In this document: positions 40,126 through 47,805 of the stretch, one piece after another
How positions within the stretch are numbered: the stretch's first letter is position 1
How the letters are laid out: every line of letters starts with the position of its first letter
Origin: Bacteroidetes bacterium MED-G20
GTDB lineage: Bacteria; Bacteroidota; Bacteroidia; Flavobacteriales_D; Parvicellaceae
Assembly: GCA_905182745.1 (NCBI GenBank)
Contig: CAJJCR010000017.1
Location: 1 to 47,805 of the forward strand
Direction of reading: 5' to 3'
Length of the DNA stretch: 47,805 nt
The notes under the pieces: model-generated
What the model was told of the DNA's origin: nothing
What the model saw: the letters and a program-made list of their open reading frames with translations, nothing else
Databases searched by the model: none
Translations under genes and position numbers: made by a program

Positions 40126-41093
40126 AGAACCTAACCTATATATTGCTATTTATTCCTTTTGGTATTTTCTCTCAAAATATTGATTTTGCGGCAAAAGCAT
40201 CCAAAAATAAAATAGTTCTAGGGGAACCAACTACTGTTACCTTAGAATTTAAATTTCCTGCAAGTCAATTAATTGACAGTGTAGAATTTAAACTAGCTAG
40301 TAGCACAGACTCATTAGGAAATAACTGGGAATTGTGGGAGAAAAGTATTTTAGAAAAAAGTTCTTATCAAGAAGGTAATGGAGAATTTTTCGTTTCATTT
40401 ACTCAGGATTTTACCATTGCAAATTTTGATACTGGAAGCTATTCCTTCCCTCCTAGCATTGCTTTTTTTAACTCTAATAAATTGTTTTCTAATTCTTTAG
40501 AATTTACAATTGAATTGGATCAAATCGATGAAAAAGCATTTATAAAAAATATAAAACCAATCAAGGAAGTTTCAATTTCTTGGTATGAATATCTAATTCA
40601 TTTTATTAAAAAATATGGTTGGTGGATATTGCTAATTCTGATTTTTATTTCTGCAGGAATATATCTTTACCAAAAATTTTACAAAAAGAAGATCAATTCC
40701 ATTTCTATTCCAAGTATTCCACTGGAAGTTACTTTATTAAAATCTTTAAAAAATATAGAAGAAAAGAAATATTGGGAAAATGGTCGTTTTAAGAAGTACT
40801 ACAGTGAACTTTCTAATGTTCTCTGGCAATTTTTAGAATACAGATATTCCATTCAAACTTTTGAAAAGACAAGTGGAGAGATATTAGAAAGCTTAAAATG
40901 GTCTGAAATACCAAACAAATATCCTTCTGAATTGTCACGTTTTTTCGAGATTTCTGACGGTGTGAAATTTGCAAAATTCAATCCTTTACAAAAAGACAAT
41001 ATTCATTCTCTTGAGCTAATAAAAGGACTTATAACTAACCAAAGATTAGACCTTATTTCAATGGATTCAAATAAAACCCCTGAAAATGAATAG
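40122..41093 (+). CDS. DUF4381-like protein of the Bat operon
   Basis: 323 residues from TTG 40122, intact. Signal peptide (MKNLTYILLFIPFGIFSQNI), an extracytoplasmic beta-rich domain of about 130 residues (KNKIVLGEPTTVTLEFKF, SYSFPPSIAFF), one membrane helix near residues 170-185 (YGWWILLILIFISAGIYL), then a cytosolic helical part (KKYYSELSNVLWQFLEYRYS, SGEILESLKWSEI). The position between DUF58 and BatA and the fold layout match the Bacteroidota proteins in this slot, which resemble a short BatD. It overlaps BatA by 8 nt. Confidence 0.75.
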   Translation: MKNLTYILLFIPFGIFSQNIDFAAKASKNKIVLGEPTTVTLEFKFPASQLIDSVEFKLASSTDSLGNNWELWEKSILEKSSYQEGNGEFFVSFTQDFTIANFDTGSYSFPPSIAFFNSNKLFSNSLEFTIELDQIDEKAFIKNIKPIKEVSISWYEYLIHFIKKYGWWILLILIFISAGIYLYQKFYKKKINSISIPSIPLEVTLLKSLKNIEEKKYWENGRFKKYYSELSNVLWQFLEYRYSIQTFEKTSGEILESLKWSEIPNKYPSELSRFFEISDGVKFAKFNPLQKDNIHSLELIKGLITNQRLDLISMDSNKTPENE

Positions 41094-42111
41094 TTGGTTG
41101 GAAAAATATCAATTTAATGATCCATGGGCTTTGTGGTTGCTTTTATTTGTCCCTATTTCTATTGGTGTTTATTATTGGATGTATTCTAAAAAAAATGAAC
41201 CTCTTAAAATCTCAAGTATTGATTTTTTTGATGGAATTTCTACTAAGTGGACCCCTTTAGTTCCACATTTTAGTTTTTTTGCCAAACTTGTTGGAATAAG
41301 TTTAATGATAGTAGCAATGGCTAGACCACAAATTGCGATGGAAGCGCATTCAGAAACTGAACTTTTTAAAGAAGGTATTGATATAATTATTTCTATGGAT
41401 GCCTCTGGAAGTATGCTCGCAAAAGATTTCTCTCCAAACAGATTTGAAGCGTCTAAAGATTTGGCCAAAGAATTTGTAAAAGATAGAAGAAACGACAGAG
41501 TTGGATTGGTTATTTTTGAAGGCGAATCTTATACTCAGTGTCCATTAACTTCCGATAGAGATGTGCTTTTAGAACTCATAGAATCTGCTGAACAAGGTAT
41601 TGTCGAACAAGGAACTGCAATTGGAATGGGATTGGCTACTGCAATTAATAGACTTAGAGAAAGTGAAGCTCCAAGTAAAGTAATAATTCTACTTACAGAT
41701 GGTGTTAATACCCACGGCAAAATACATCCATTAAATGCTACTGAAATAGCTAAAGAATTTAATATCAGAGTTTATACTATTGGTGTTGGAACCAACGGAA
41801 AGGCAAAAACACCAGTTGCAATAGATCCGTTTTCTGGAAAATATATTTATGATTTAGTGGATGTAGAGATAGATGAAAAAACACTTAAAACCATTGCCTT
41901 AGAAACAGGTGGTAAATATTTTAGAGCAACGGACAACAACAAACTCAAACAAGTCTACAAAGAAATTAATGAACTGGAGAAAGCAAAAATAAAAACCATA
42001 GAATACGATATTGACTTGCCTGAGAAAGCAAATGTTTTTATTGTATTAGGATTGATTTTTTTATTACTTGAATTCTTTATTTCAAAATATTTTATGCCAA
42101 GTATTTCATGA
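41086..42111 (+). CDS. batA: BatA, von Willebrand A domain membrane protein
   Basis: 341 residues, intact. Membrane helices at residues 13-30 (ALWLLLFVPISIGVYYWM) and about 65-80, then the vWA domain with a complete MIDAS: ISMDASGSMLAKDFSP (DxSxS), VEQGTAIGMGLATAI (Thr) and IILLTDGVNTHGKI (Asp). A C-terminal helix (VFIVLGLIFLLLEFFI) closes it. Bat proteins of Bacteroides fragilis were tied to aerotolerance; BatA and BatB are thought to form a periplasmic complex. Its TGA overlaps the BatB start (ATGA). Confidence 0.9.
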   Translation: MNSWLEKYQFNDPWALWLLLFVPISIGVYYWMYSKKNEPLKISSIDFFDGISTKWTPLVPHFSFFAKLVGISLMIVAMARPQIAMEAHSETELFKEGIDIIISMDASGSMLAKDFSPNRFEASKDLAKEFVKDRRNDRVGLVIFEGESYTQCPLTSDRDVLLELIESAEQGIVEQGTAIGMGLATAINRLRESEAPSKVIILLTDGVNTHGKIHPLNATEIAKEFNIRVYTIGVGTNGKAKTPVAIDPFSGKYIYDLVDVEIDEKTLKTIALETGGKYFRATDNNKLKQVYKEINELEKAKIKTIEYDIDLPEKANVFIVLGLIFLLLEFFISKYFMPSIS

Positions 42112-43268
42112 CCATTAATAAGAAAAAATATTATTTTAAAACATCCAGTGCAATAATAGGCTTGATCATTGTAGAGTTACTTTTTTGGACCACAACTTTC
42201 TCTATTTACCAGTATTTAACATTGAATGTTACAGAATTTAGATTTGAACATCCCAATATTTTATGGATGCTATTATTCATTTTTCTTTTAAATATTTTAT
42301 GGATAAGAAACAAAATTTGGAAAAAAAAGGCAATTAGCAATTTTGCAAAAATAAACACCTTAAGTAAGATTTTTAATGGTTTTTCAAACAATCGGTCTTC
42401 TTTAAAGTTTTTCACTTTTAGAATTGCAATTGGACTGCTAATTATTGCTGCTGCAAATCCTCAATATGGTGAAAATGAAAGAACTGTAGTATCTAAAGGA
42501 ATAGATATAATGGTAGCATTAGATATTAGTAAAAGTATGATGGCAGAAGACCTTGTTCCAGACTACAATAGACTAGATATTGCAAAATTAGCTATTGGTA
42601 AATTGATGAATGAGCTTAGAGGAGACCACGTTGGAATTGTAGTTTTTGCTGGGGAGGCTTACAAACAACTTCCACTAACACCAGACTATCAAGTTGCTAA
42701 GCTTTTTCTAAAAAGTGTCGGGTCAGACATGATTTCTTCCCAAGGAACAGATATTGGCAATGCAATTGAACTTTGTATGAGTTCTTTCAGTGAAGATAGA
42801 AAAACAAACAAGGCAATTGTAATTATATCTGATGGTGAAGACCATGAAGAAATGGCAATAGAAGCAGCGGAAGATGCAAGTGAAAATGGAGTAGTTATAT
42901 GTACCGTTGGTATGGGTTCTGAAAAAGGAGTACCTATTCCCATTATTAGAAATGGAAGAAAAGTTGGTATAAAAAAGGACCAAGACGAATTAACAGTTTT
43001 GACCAAATTAAATGAAGAAAATTTAATTCAAATTGCAGAAGCAGGTAATGGAACTTATACCAAAACCAAAGGATTAAATCTAGATTTAAGAAAAATCCTA
43101 GATAGAATTAATAAAATTGAAAAAACATCCTTAAAAAAAGATAGGTACTCTACTTACGATGATCAATTTCAATGGTTTTTAGGTCCAGGACTATTGTTAT
43201 TACTTTTAGACTTTGTAATTTTTGAAAAAAGAGGAAAAATTGACGATCAATTAGTTTTATTTAAATGA
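42108..43268 (+). CDS. batB: BatB, von Willebrand A domain membrane protein with extra N-terminal helix
   Basis: 386 residues, intact. The usual BatB opening, FRFEHPNILWMLLFIFLLNI, appears only at residue 44. In front lies an extra hydrophobic helix (SAIIGLIIVELLFWTTTFSI). The ATG at 42108 overlaps the BatA stop, which supports this start. The vWA core is full: VALDISKSMMAEDLVPDYNR, SSQGTDIGNAIELCMSSF and IVIISDGEDHEEMAIEA. A C-terminal helix (WFLGPGLLLLLLDFVIF) ends it. It should act with BatA and MoxR. Confidence 0.9.
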   Translation: MTINKKKYYFKTSSAIIGLIIVELLFWTTTFSIYQYLTLNVTEFRFEHPNILWMLLFIFLLNILWIRNKIWKKKAISNFAKINTLSKIFNGFSNNRSSLKFFTFRIAIGLLIIAAANPQYGENERTVVSKGIDIMVALDISKSMMAEDLVPDYNRLDIAKLAIGKLMNELRGDHVGIVVFAGEAYKQLPLTPDYQVAKLFLKSVGSDMISSQGTDIGNAIELCMSSFSEDRKTNKAIVIISDGEDHEEMAIEAAEDASENGVVICTVGMGSEKGVPIPIIRNGRKVGIKKDQDELTVLTKLNEENLIQIAEAGNGTYTKTKGLNLDLRKILDRINKIEKTSLKKDRYSTYDDQFQWFLGPGLLLLLLDFVIFEKRGKIDDQLVLFK

Positions 43269-44122
43269 TATACGAGAAAAAAACATATATAGGCATCTTA
43301 TTTTTCATTGCAGCTTCTCTACAATTCCACGGACAAACTATAGAGAGCAAACTGAAACTTAACGAAGGCAATCAGGCTTACAAAAATGGAGATTTCAATA
43401 AATCTTCCTCCAATTATGAAAAGTCTCTTTCTGAAGATGAAAAAAATATAGCTGCTTTCTACAACAGTGGAAATGCATCTTATATGTCAGGAGACTTTAA
43501 AAGTGCAAGAGAGAGTTTCAATAGTTTTATTTCCAAAACAAACAATATTGAGGACAAATCAAAAGCACATTACAATATTGGGAACTCTTTCCTTACAGAA
43601 TATGCAAAAGAAGCCAAAGAAAAAGGGCAAGCTCCTTCATCAGATATTTTAAAAAATGCAATTAAAGAGTACCAACAATCGCTTAGATTCAATTCCAAAG
43701 ACAAAGATGCTAGATATAATTTATCTTATGCAATGAAGCTTTTACAAAACCAAGAAAAGCAGGAAAAAGAAAATAAGGACCAGAATAAAGACCAAGAAGA
43801 TAAAGAGGATCAAGAAAACAAAGACAATAAAGAGCAGGACAATAAAGAAAAGAAGGACCAGGACCAAAAAGAGAAAGACGGAAAAGAAAAGGAGAAACAA
43901 GATCAAAAAGACAAAGAAGATAAGGAGACGGAAAATAAACAAGACCAAGAGAATAAAAAGCAGGAAGAAAAAGACAAAAAGCAAAATCCAAAACCCAATG
44001 AGACCAAAGAACAGGCTATAAAAAATCTAGATGCAATCAATAACGACGAACAAAAAGTGCTTTTAAAAGTGAATAGAAAAAAAGGCGATCAAAAAAAGAA
44101 GAGCAAAACAAAAGATTGGTAA
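43265..44122 (+). CDS. batC: BatC, TPR protein with long charged tail
   Basis: 285 residues, intact. Signal peptide (IGILFFIAASLQFHGQ), then three tetratricopeptide units (KLNEGNQAYKNGDFNKSSSN, AAFYNSGNASYMSGDFKSAR, AHYNIGNSFLTEYAKEAKEK). From residue 160 to 255 it is almost only K, E, D, Q and N (for example KDQNKDQEDKEDQENK), probably an extended or coiled charged linker. It ends in NLDAINNDEQKVLLKVNRKK, as in other BatC proteins. The charged tail also creates long false frames on the other strand. It overlaps BatB by 4 nt and abuts BatD. Confidence 0.88.
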   Translation: MIYEKKTYIGILFFIAASLQFHGQTIESKLKLNEGNQAYKNGDFNKSSSNYEKSLSEDEKNIAAFYNSGNASYMSGDFKSARESFNSFISKTNNIEDKSKAHYNIGNSFLTEYAKEAKEKGQAPSSDILKNAIKEYQQSLRFNSKDKDARYNLSYAMKLLQNQEKQEKENKDQNKDQEDKEDQENKDNKEQDNKEKKDQDQKEKDGKEKEKQDQKDKEDKETENKQDQENKKQEEKDKKQNPKPNETKEQAIKNLDAINNDEQKVLLKVNRKKGDQKKKSKTKDW

Positions 44123-45892
44123 ATGATTAGATTATTCAATTACATATTACTAATTACCTGTTTTACTAATTTTCAAGCGCAAGATTTTGTTTTTAAATCC
44201 TATGTAGATCAAAATAATATATCTACTGATGATTACATTAGATTTACTGTTGAATCTAGTGAGAGAGTAAGACTAGACAATCTTCAATTCCAAAACTTTT
44301 CAATTAGACAAGGTCCTTTTACAAGTTCTTCAAGCCAGACAACTATTATTAATGGGAAATTTCAATCTAAGAACGAATACAAATCAACTTTTGTATTAGC
44401 CCCAAAAAAGCCAGGAAAATTGGTTATTGCAGCAATAAAAGTAAGTTACAACGGAAAGGACTACAGTACTGAAAAAATTATAGTTAATGTTGGACAAGGG
44501 CAGAAAAAAAACTCTTCTAACGCTAATAAAGGCTCTAATAATAGTAAATTATTTGCCAAAATATCTTGTTCAAAAACCAATCCTTATATAGGTGAAAACA
44601 TACTTGTGAACTACAAAATATACCAATCTTCATACCATATAAGAAATTTGGAAATCACGGATTACGATCTTCCTATGATTAACGATTTTTGGACAGAGCT
44701 ATTAGAACCTAAAAATAAACAGTGGAAAGAAGGACAAGAGATAATCAACGGAATTGCTTTTAGAGTTTTTACTCTTAAAAAAGAAATAATATCTCCTCAA
44801 AAATCTGGAAAACTAACCATTCCTTCTTTTGAAGTTTCTACTGTAATCAATAGAGATTTTTTTAATAGAGGTGTTTCAAAAATAATTAAGAGCAATAGTC
44901 CAGTGCTTAGTGTAAAGAAACTTCCAGAAAATGCACCTAGAAGTTTCAATGGACAAGTTGGAAGCAATTATAAAATGAAGGTTAACATTAGTAAAAACGA
45001 ATTAGAGGTAGATCAAGCTCTAGATTTTGAAATTAAAATTTCTGGAAATGGAAATCTAAAACAATTAAAATTTCCAAATATAGATTTCCCAAAAGATCTT
45101 GAAAAATATCCCGAAGAAATTAAGTCAAGAATTCAACTTTCTGAAAATGGTGTTTTAGGAAGAAAAACTCTTAATCAGCTCTTAATACCAAGGTTTCATG
45201 GGAACTATGAGATTCCTTCTTTTGATTTTTGTTATTTCGATGTTAGAAGCAAAAAATATATAACTCTTAGCCATCCTTTAACCACTATTAAAGTAAATAA
45301 GAGTAAAAGTTCATCAACTTCTAATTTTGAAGCCAATAGTTCTGGAAAAATAAAAGCAGTTGACCAAGAAGATGTAGAATTGATGAACGAAAATATTCAC
45401 CATATAAGAACCAAAACAAAATTGTATGACTTTTCAAATCCAATTTTTGGAACTACTTTTTATTGGTCTGTAATGGGCTCTTTTCCTCTTACACTCCTAT
45501 TATTAATCCTATTTTTAAATAATAAAGACCGATTTTTAAATAAAGAAAAAACCCATATGAGAAAGACAATTAAGCAAGTTCAAAAGGGTTTTAAGGACAT
45601 TAAGCAGAGTTATAGCACTATGGCCAACAATGACTTCTTTAAAGAGGTTTATAAGCTTTGGAACGTTTATCTATTGAATAAGTATGAAATTAAGCTTTCT
45701 AATCTTAACAGAGAAAAAATAAAAGAAATTCTCATAGAAGCAAATGTGCCTAAGGAAGATGTAGAAGCAATGGATAAAATTCTGAATGTCTGTGAAATGG
45801 CTCAATACAGTCCACTTTCTACTGAGGATGCTGAAAAAACATTAGAAGATTGTGAAGATCTAATTAAAAAATTAGAGGGAAATGTTGCTTAA
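44123..45892 (+). CDS. batD: BatD, oxygen-tolerance type membrane protein
   Basis: 589 residues, intact. A signal peptide (FNYILLITCFTNFQAQDF) precedes tandem immunoglobulin-like beta domains typical of BatD (IRQGPFTSSSSQTTIINGKF, KPGKLVIAAIKVSYNGKDYS, KNPYIGENILVNYKIY-like strands, PKDLEKYPEEIKSRIQLSEN). One membrane helix lies near residues 450-472 (FYWSVMGSFPLTLLLLILFL), then a cytosolic helical part of about 115 residues. It begins immediately after the BatC stop and overlaps BatE by 11 nt. It is thought to carry the substrate-facing part of the Bat complex. Confidence 0.9.
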   Translation: MIRLFNYILLITCFTNFQAQDFVFKSYVDQNNISTDDYIRFTVESSERVRLDNLQFQNFSIRQGPFTSSSSQTTIINGKFQSKNEYKSTFVLAPKKPGKLVIAAIKVSYNGKDYSTEKIIVNVGQGQKKNSSNANKGSNNSKLFAKISCSKTNPYIGENILVNYKIYQSSYHIRNLEITDYDLPMINDFWTELLEPKNKQWKEGQEIINGIAFRVFTLKKEIISPQKSGKLTIPSFEVSTVINRDFFNRGVSKIIKSNSPVLSVKKLPENAPRSFNGQVGSNYKMKVNISKNELEVDQALDFEIKISGNGNLKQLKFPNIDFPKDLEKYPEEIKSRIQLSENGVLGRKTLNQLLIPRFHGNYEIPSFDFCYFDVRSKKYITLSHPLTTIKVNKSKSSSTSNFEANSSGKIKAVDQEDVELMNENIHHIRTKTKLYDFSNPIFGTTFYWSVMGSFPLTLLLLILFLNNKDRFLNKEKTHMRKTIKQVQKGFKDIKQSYSTMANNDFFKEVYKLWNVYLLNKYEIKLSNLNREKIKEILIEANVPKEDVEAMDKILNVCEMAQYSPLSTEDAEKTLEDCEDLIKKLEGNVA

Positions 45893-46634
45893 GTATTTTA
45901 AACCCATATTATTGATATTCGCTTTTACAAATGTAATGGGGCAAAATAGTTACCAAACATTTGACAAGGCCAATTCATTTTACGAAACTAAGCTTTACGA
46001 CTCTTCAAAAACTCTCTATCTAGAACTTTACCATAATGGAATGATAAGTAAAGAATTGTTTTTAAACTTAGGCAATAGCTATTTCAAACTAGATAGTCTA
46101 CCTGCTGCCATACTTTTCTACGAAAAAGGTCTAAAAATTGCACCTGGAAATAAAGATTTGACCCATAACTTACAATTTTGTAATACTTTACTAAAAGACA
46201 AGAATTCTATTAAAAAATCAATTTTAATAAACGAGTTAATACTTAGTTTTTTAGGTAAATCTCCAAATTACTGGGCATATTCTTCTATTGTTGTAATGTT
46301 TATTACTTGTTTACTATTTATATTTTATTGGATAACCCCCAAAAGTTTTTGGAAAAAAATCTACTTTTATTCTTGTACTCTAACCTTGCTATTACTCATT
46401 GTTACCATTGGCTTAAGTGCAATTAGTAAATCAAAAGTAAGTGAATCTAAGTATGGAATTATTTTTTCTCCTACTACTAAAGTTATGGTTGAACCTTCCT
46501 TGAGTTCATCTACCACCTATCAACTTCATGAAGGGTCCAAAGCAAAAATAACTGGTGAAAATGAAAACTGGTATGAAATCTCTTTCAACGATCGCAAGGG
46601 TTGGGTAGAAAAAATTTATTTAAAGAAAATCTAA
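45882..46634 (+). CDS. batE: BatE, TPR and SH3-like membrane protein
   Basis: 250 residues, intact. Signal peptide (KYFKPILLIFAFTNVMGQ), TPR part (LFLNLGNSYFKLDSLPAAIL), two membrane helices (YSSIVVMFITCLLFIFYW and FYSCTLTLLLLIVTIGLSAI), and a bacterial SH3-like domain at the end (TKVMVEPSLSSSTTYQLHEG, ENWYEISFNDRKGWVEKIYL). This is the canonical BatE order in Bacteroidota. It closes the Bat operon; its stop overlaps the endonuclease III start (TAATG). Confidence 0.9.
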   Translation: MLLKYFKPILLIFAFTNVMGQNSYQTFDKANSFYETKLYDSSKTLYLELYHNGMISKELFLNLGNSYFKLDSLPAAILFYEKGLKIAPGNKDLTHNLQFCNTLLKDKNSIKKSILINELILSFLGKSPNYWAYSSIVVMFITCLLFIFYWITPKSFWKKIYFYSCTLTLLLLIVTIGLSAISKSKVSESKYGIIFSPTTKVMVEPSLSSSTTYQLHEGSKAKITGENENWYEISFNDRKGWVEKIYLKKI

Positions 46635-47278
46635 TGAATAAGAAAGAAAAAGTTCAATTTGTAATAGATGAACTTGAAAAGTTATACCCAAAAACTCCAG
46701 TCCCTTTATTTCACCACGATCCATTCACACTTTTAATTGCAGTTTTGCTTTCTGCTCAGTGTACAGACGAAAGGGTTAATAAAATTACACCTATACTTTT
46801 TAAAAAAGCAGACAATCCATTTGATATGGTTAAATTATCTGTGGAAGAAATAAAAGCAATTATTAGACCATGTGGATTATCTCCAAAAAAATCAAAGGCA
46901 ATTTTTGATCTTTCTCACATTCTTATCGCCAAATACAATGGTGAAGTCCCCAAAGAAATAATTCTTCTTGAAGAACTTCCTGGAGTTGGTCACAAAACAG
47001 CTTCGGTAGTGGTAAGTCAAGCTTTTGGTCAAGCGGCATTTCCAGTAGACACTCACATTCATCGTTTAATGTACAGGTGGGGGTTTACCAATGGAAAAAA
47101 TGTTGTTCAAACTGAAAAAGATGCCAAAAGATTGTTTCCTAAAAATATTTGGAATAAACTCCATCTTCAAATCATTTTTTATGGAAGAGAGTATTCTCCA
47201 GCTCGTGGACCAAAAAAAGATAAAGATTTCATTACAATGAAAATTGGCAGAAAATCTGTAATTTCAAATTATAAATAA
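46634..47278 (+). CDS. nth: Endonuclease III without iron-sulfur cluster cysteines
   Basis: 214 residues, intact, from ATG 46634 (MNKKEKVQFVIDELEKLYPK), which overlaps the BatE stop. The helix-hairpin-helix and catalytic motif read LPGVGHKTASVVVSQAFG with the catalytic Lys, and FPVDTHIHRLMYRWG with the catalytic Asp. The N-terminal LLSAQCTDERVNKITP is also conserved. The four C-terminal cysteines of the E. coli enzyme that hold the [4Fe-4S] cluster are missing: the end reads HLQIIFYGREYSPARGPKKD and FITMKIGRKSVISNYK. It should remove oxidised pyrimidines and cut at abasic sites. Confidence 0.92.
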   Translation: MNKKEKVQFVIDELEKLYPKTPVPLFHHDPFTLLIAVLLSAQCTDERVNKITPILFKKADNPFDMVKLSVEEIKAIIRPCGLSPKKSKAIFDLSHILIAKYNGEVPKEIILLEELPGVGHKTASVVVSQAFGQAAFPVDTHIHRLMYRWGFTNGKNVVQTEKDAKRLFPKNIWNKLHLQIIFYGREYSPARGPKKDKDFITMKIGRKSVISNYK

Positions 47279-47284
47279 TTTTTT

Positions 47285-47805
47285 ATGAAAAGTGCTTTTT
47301 TTTATGTTTCAATTTTAGTTGCATTTAACTCTTATTCTCAGAGCTTTAGTGTGCAACAAAACAATGTTTCTTTATCTGGTCTTTCCACTGATAACGATTT
47401 TTCTGAAATCACATATCTTGATGCATTGGCAGACGATTCTTTAACATGGAATATTATATCAGATTCTTTACCTTCTTCTTGGGATTTTTCTAATTGTTTC
47501 CCAAACTGTTATTCCATTGGTCAAACTAGTGGTGATTTAGTAATCTCTAACGGCCAAAGTTATTATCTTAACTGCCATATATATCCTAATAATACAAGCG
47601 GTGAAGGTTTTATTACAATGGAAATAAGCAATGGTGCAGGTACTTCTGAACTTGTAACTTGGTATGGAGTAGCAGGAAGTGTTGGCATAGTTAGCAACTA
47701 TTATGATTCCAATAAAAATAATATTAAATGCATCTATGATCTTTCAGGAAAAATTGTAGATGATTTTAAACCTAATAAAATTTATATAGTTCAATTAAAT
47801 GACAA
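47285..47805 (+). CDS. Secreted protein with sorting-like C-terminal domain (3' end cut by the window)
   Basis: A 173-codon open frame that runs off the right edge, from ATG 47285. Signal peptide MKSAFFYVSILVAFNSYSQ. A beta-rich middle (EITYLDALADDSLTWNIISD, YSIGQTSGDLVISNGQSYYL, GEGFITMEISNGAG) contains four Cys in CFPNC and in YYLNCHI/KCIYDL. The end, NIKCIYDLSGKIVDDFKPNK followed by IYIVQLND, has the strand pattern of type IX secretion sorting domains (usually xxYDLxGRxVxxxxxN.xYIIxYxDG). The middle domain is not recognised. Confidence 0.75.
   Translation, partial: MKSAFFYVSILVAFNSYSQSFSVQQNNVSLSGLSTDNDFSEITYLDALADDSLTWNIISDSLPSSWDFSNCFPNCYSIGQTSGDLVISNGQSYYLNCHIYPNNTSGEGFITMEISNGAGTSELVTWYGVAGSVGIVSNYYDSNKNNIKCIYDLSGKIVDDFKPNKIYIVQLND

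Noticed and set aside
43710-43991. Long hydrophobic antisense frames opposite batC
   Set aside because: They are a by-product of the K/E/D/Q/N-rich tail of BatC, whose reverse complement reads as F, L and V codons. No start context or family match.

Overview
The window comes from a low-GC member of the phylum Bacteroidota, most likely a marine-type Flavobacteriales relative. The signs are a giant PKD/Ig-like surface protein with a signal peptide ending SYSQ, promoter boxes of the Bacteroidota form TAnnTTTG, an AroG-type DAHP synthase fused to chorismate mutase, a 3-hydroxyacyl-CoA dehydrogenase/thiolase/acyl-CoA dehydrogenase operon, the recF-TPR-ribH neighbourhood, a full Bat aerotolerance operon, and a C-terminal type IX secretion sorting-like domain on the last, partial gene. 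I see no rRNA, tRNA, CRISPR, insertion sequence or phage gene.

Layout. 1-6687 (minus): the 5' part of a giant repeat-rich surface protein, open at the left edge. 6864-8639 (minus): a membrane TPR/LuxR-type regulator. 8822-9013 (plus): a cold-shock protein, convergent with a minus-strand block of aminotransferase class IV, sulfotransferase-like protein and ABC-F ATPase Uup (9062-12620). 12704-15450 (plus): DAHP synthase/chorismate mutase, aldo/keto reductase and MarC. 15534-18683 (plus): SPFH lipoprotein, AIM24-like protein, YdjM-like membrane hydrolase and Crp/Fnr regulator. 18751-19439 (plus): YceI plus a 27-residue CDGSH mini-protein. 19533-25171 (plus): tripartite RND efflux system. 25224-31046 (plus): MarR regulator and fatty-acid beta-oxidation genes behind an 18-bp palindrome. 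31054-34884: TonB-dependent receptor (minus) divergent from a DtxR-type metalloregulator and a ZIP transporter, with a perfect inverted repeat between them. 34881-38093: DUF721, recF, TPR protein, ribH and a MazG-like pyrophosphohydrolase. 38212-46634 (plus): MoxR, DUF58, a DUF4381-like protein and BatA-E. 46634-47805 (plus): endonuclease III and a truncated secreted protein.

Reading frames are broken very often between 1 and about 36 kb, mostly by one- or two-base indels that leave the family motifs intact on both sides. From 37177 to 47278 every gene is intact. I read most breaks as sequence errors, not gene decay, and give each such gene one span that runs across its frameshifts.

No wholly new system is proven. 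The best leads are the domain-inside-domain architecture of the giant surface protein, the YceI/CDGSH micro-operon, the metal-uptake locus with a clear operator candidate, the MarR palindrome upstream of the beta-oxidation operon, several promoter boxes lying 3-5 nt before a start codon (likely leaderless mRNAs), an endonuclease III without its iron-sulfur cluster cysteines, and a BatB with an extra N-terminal membrane helix.
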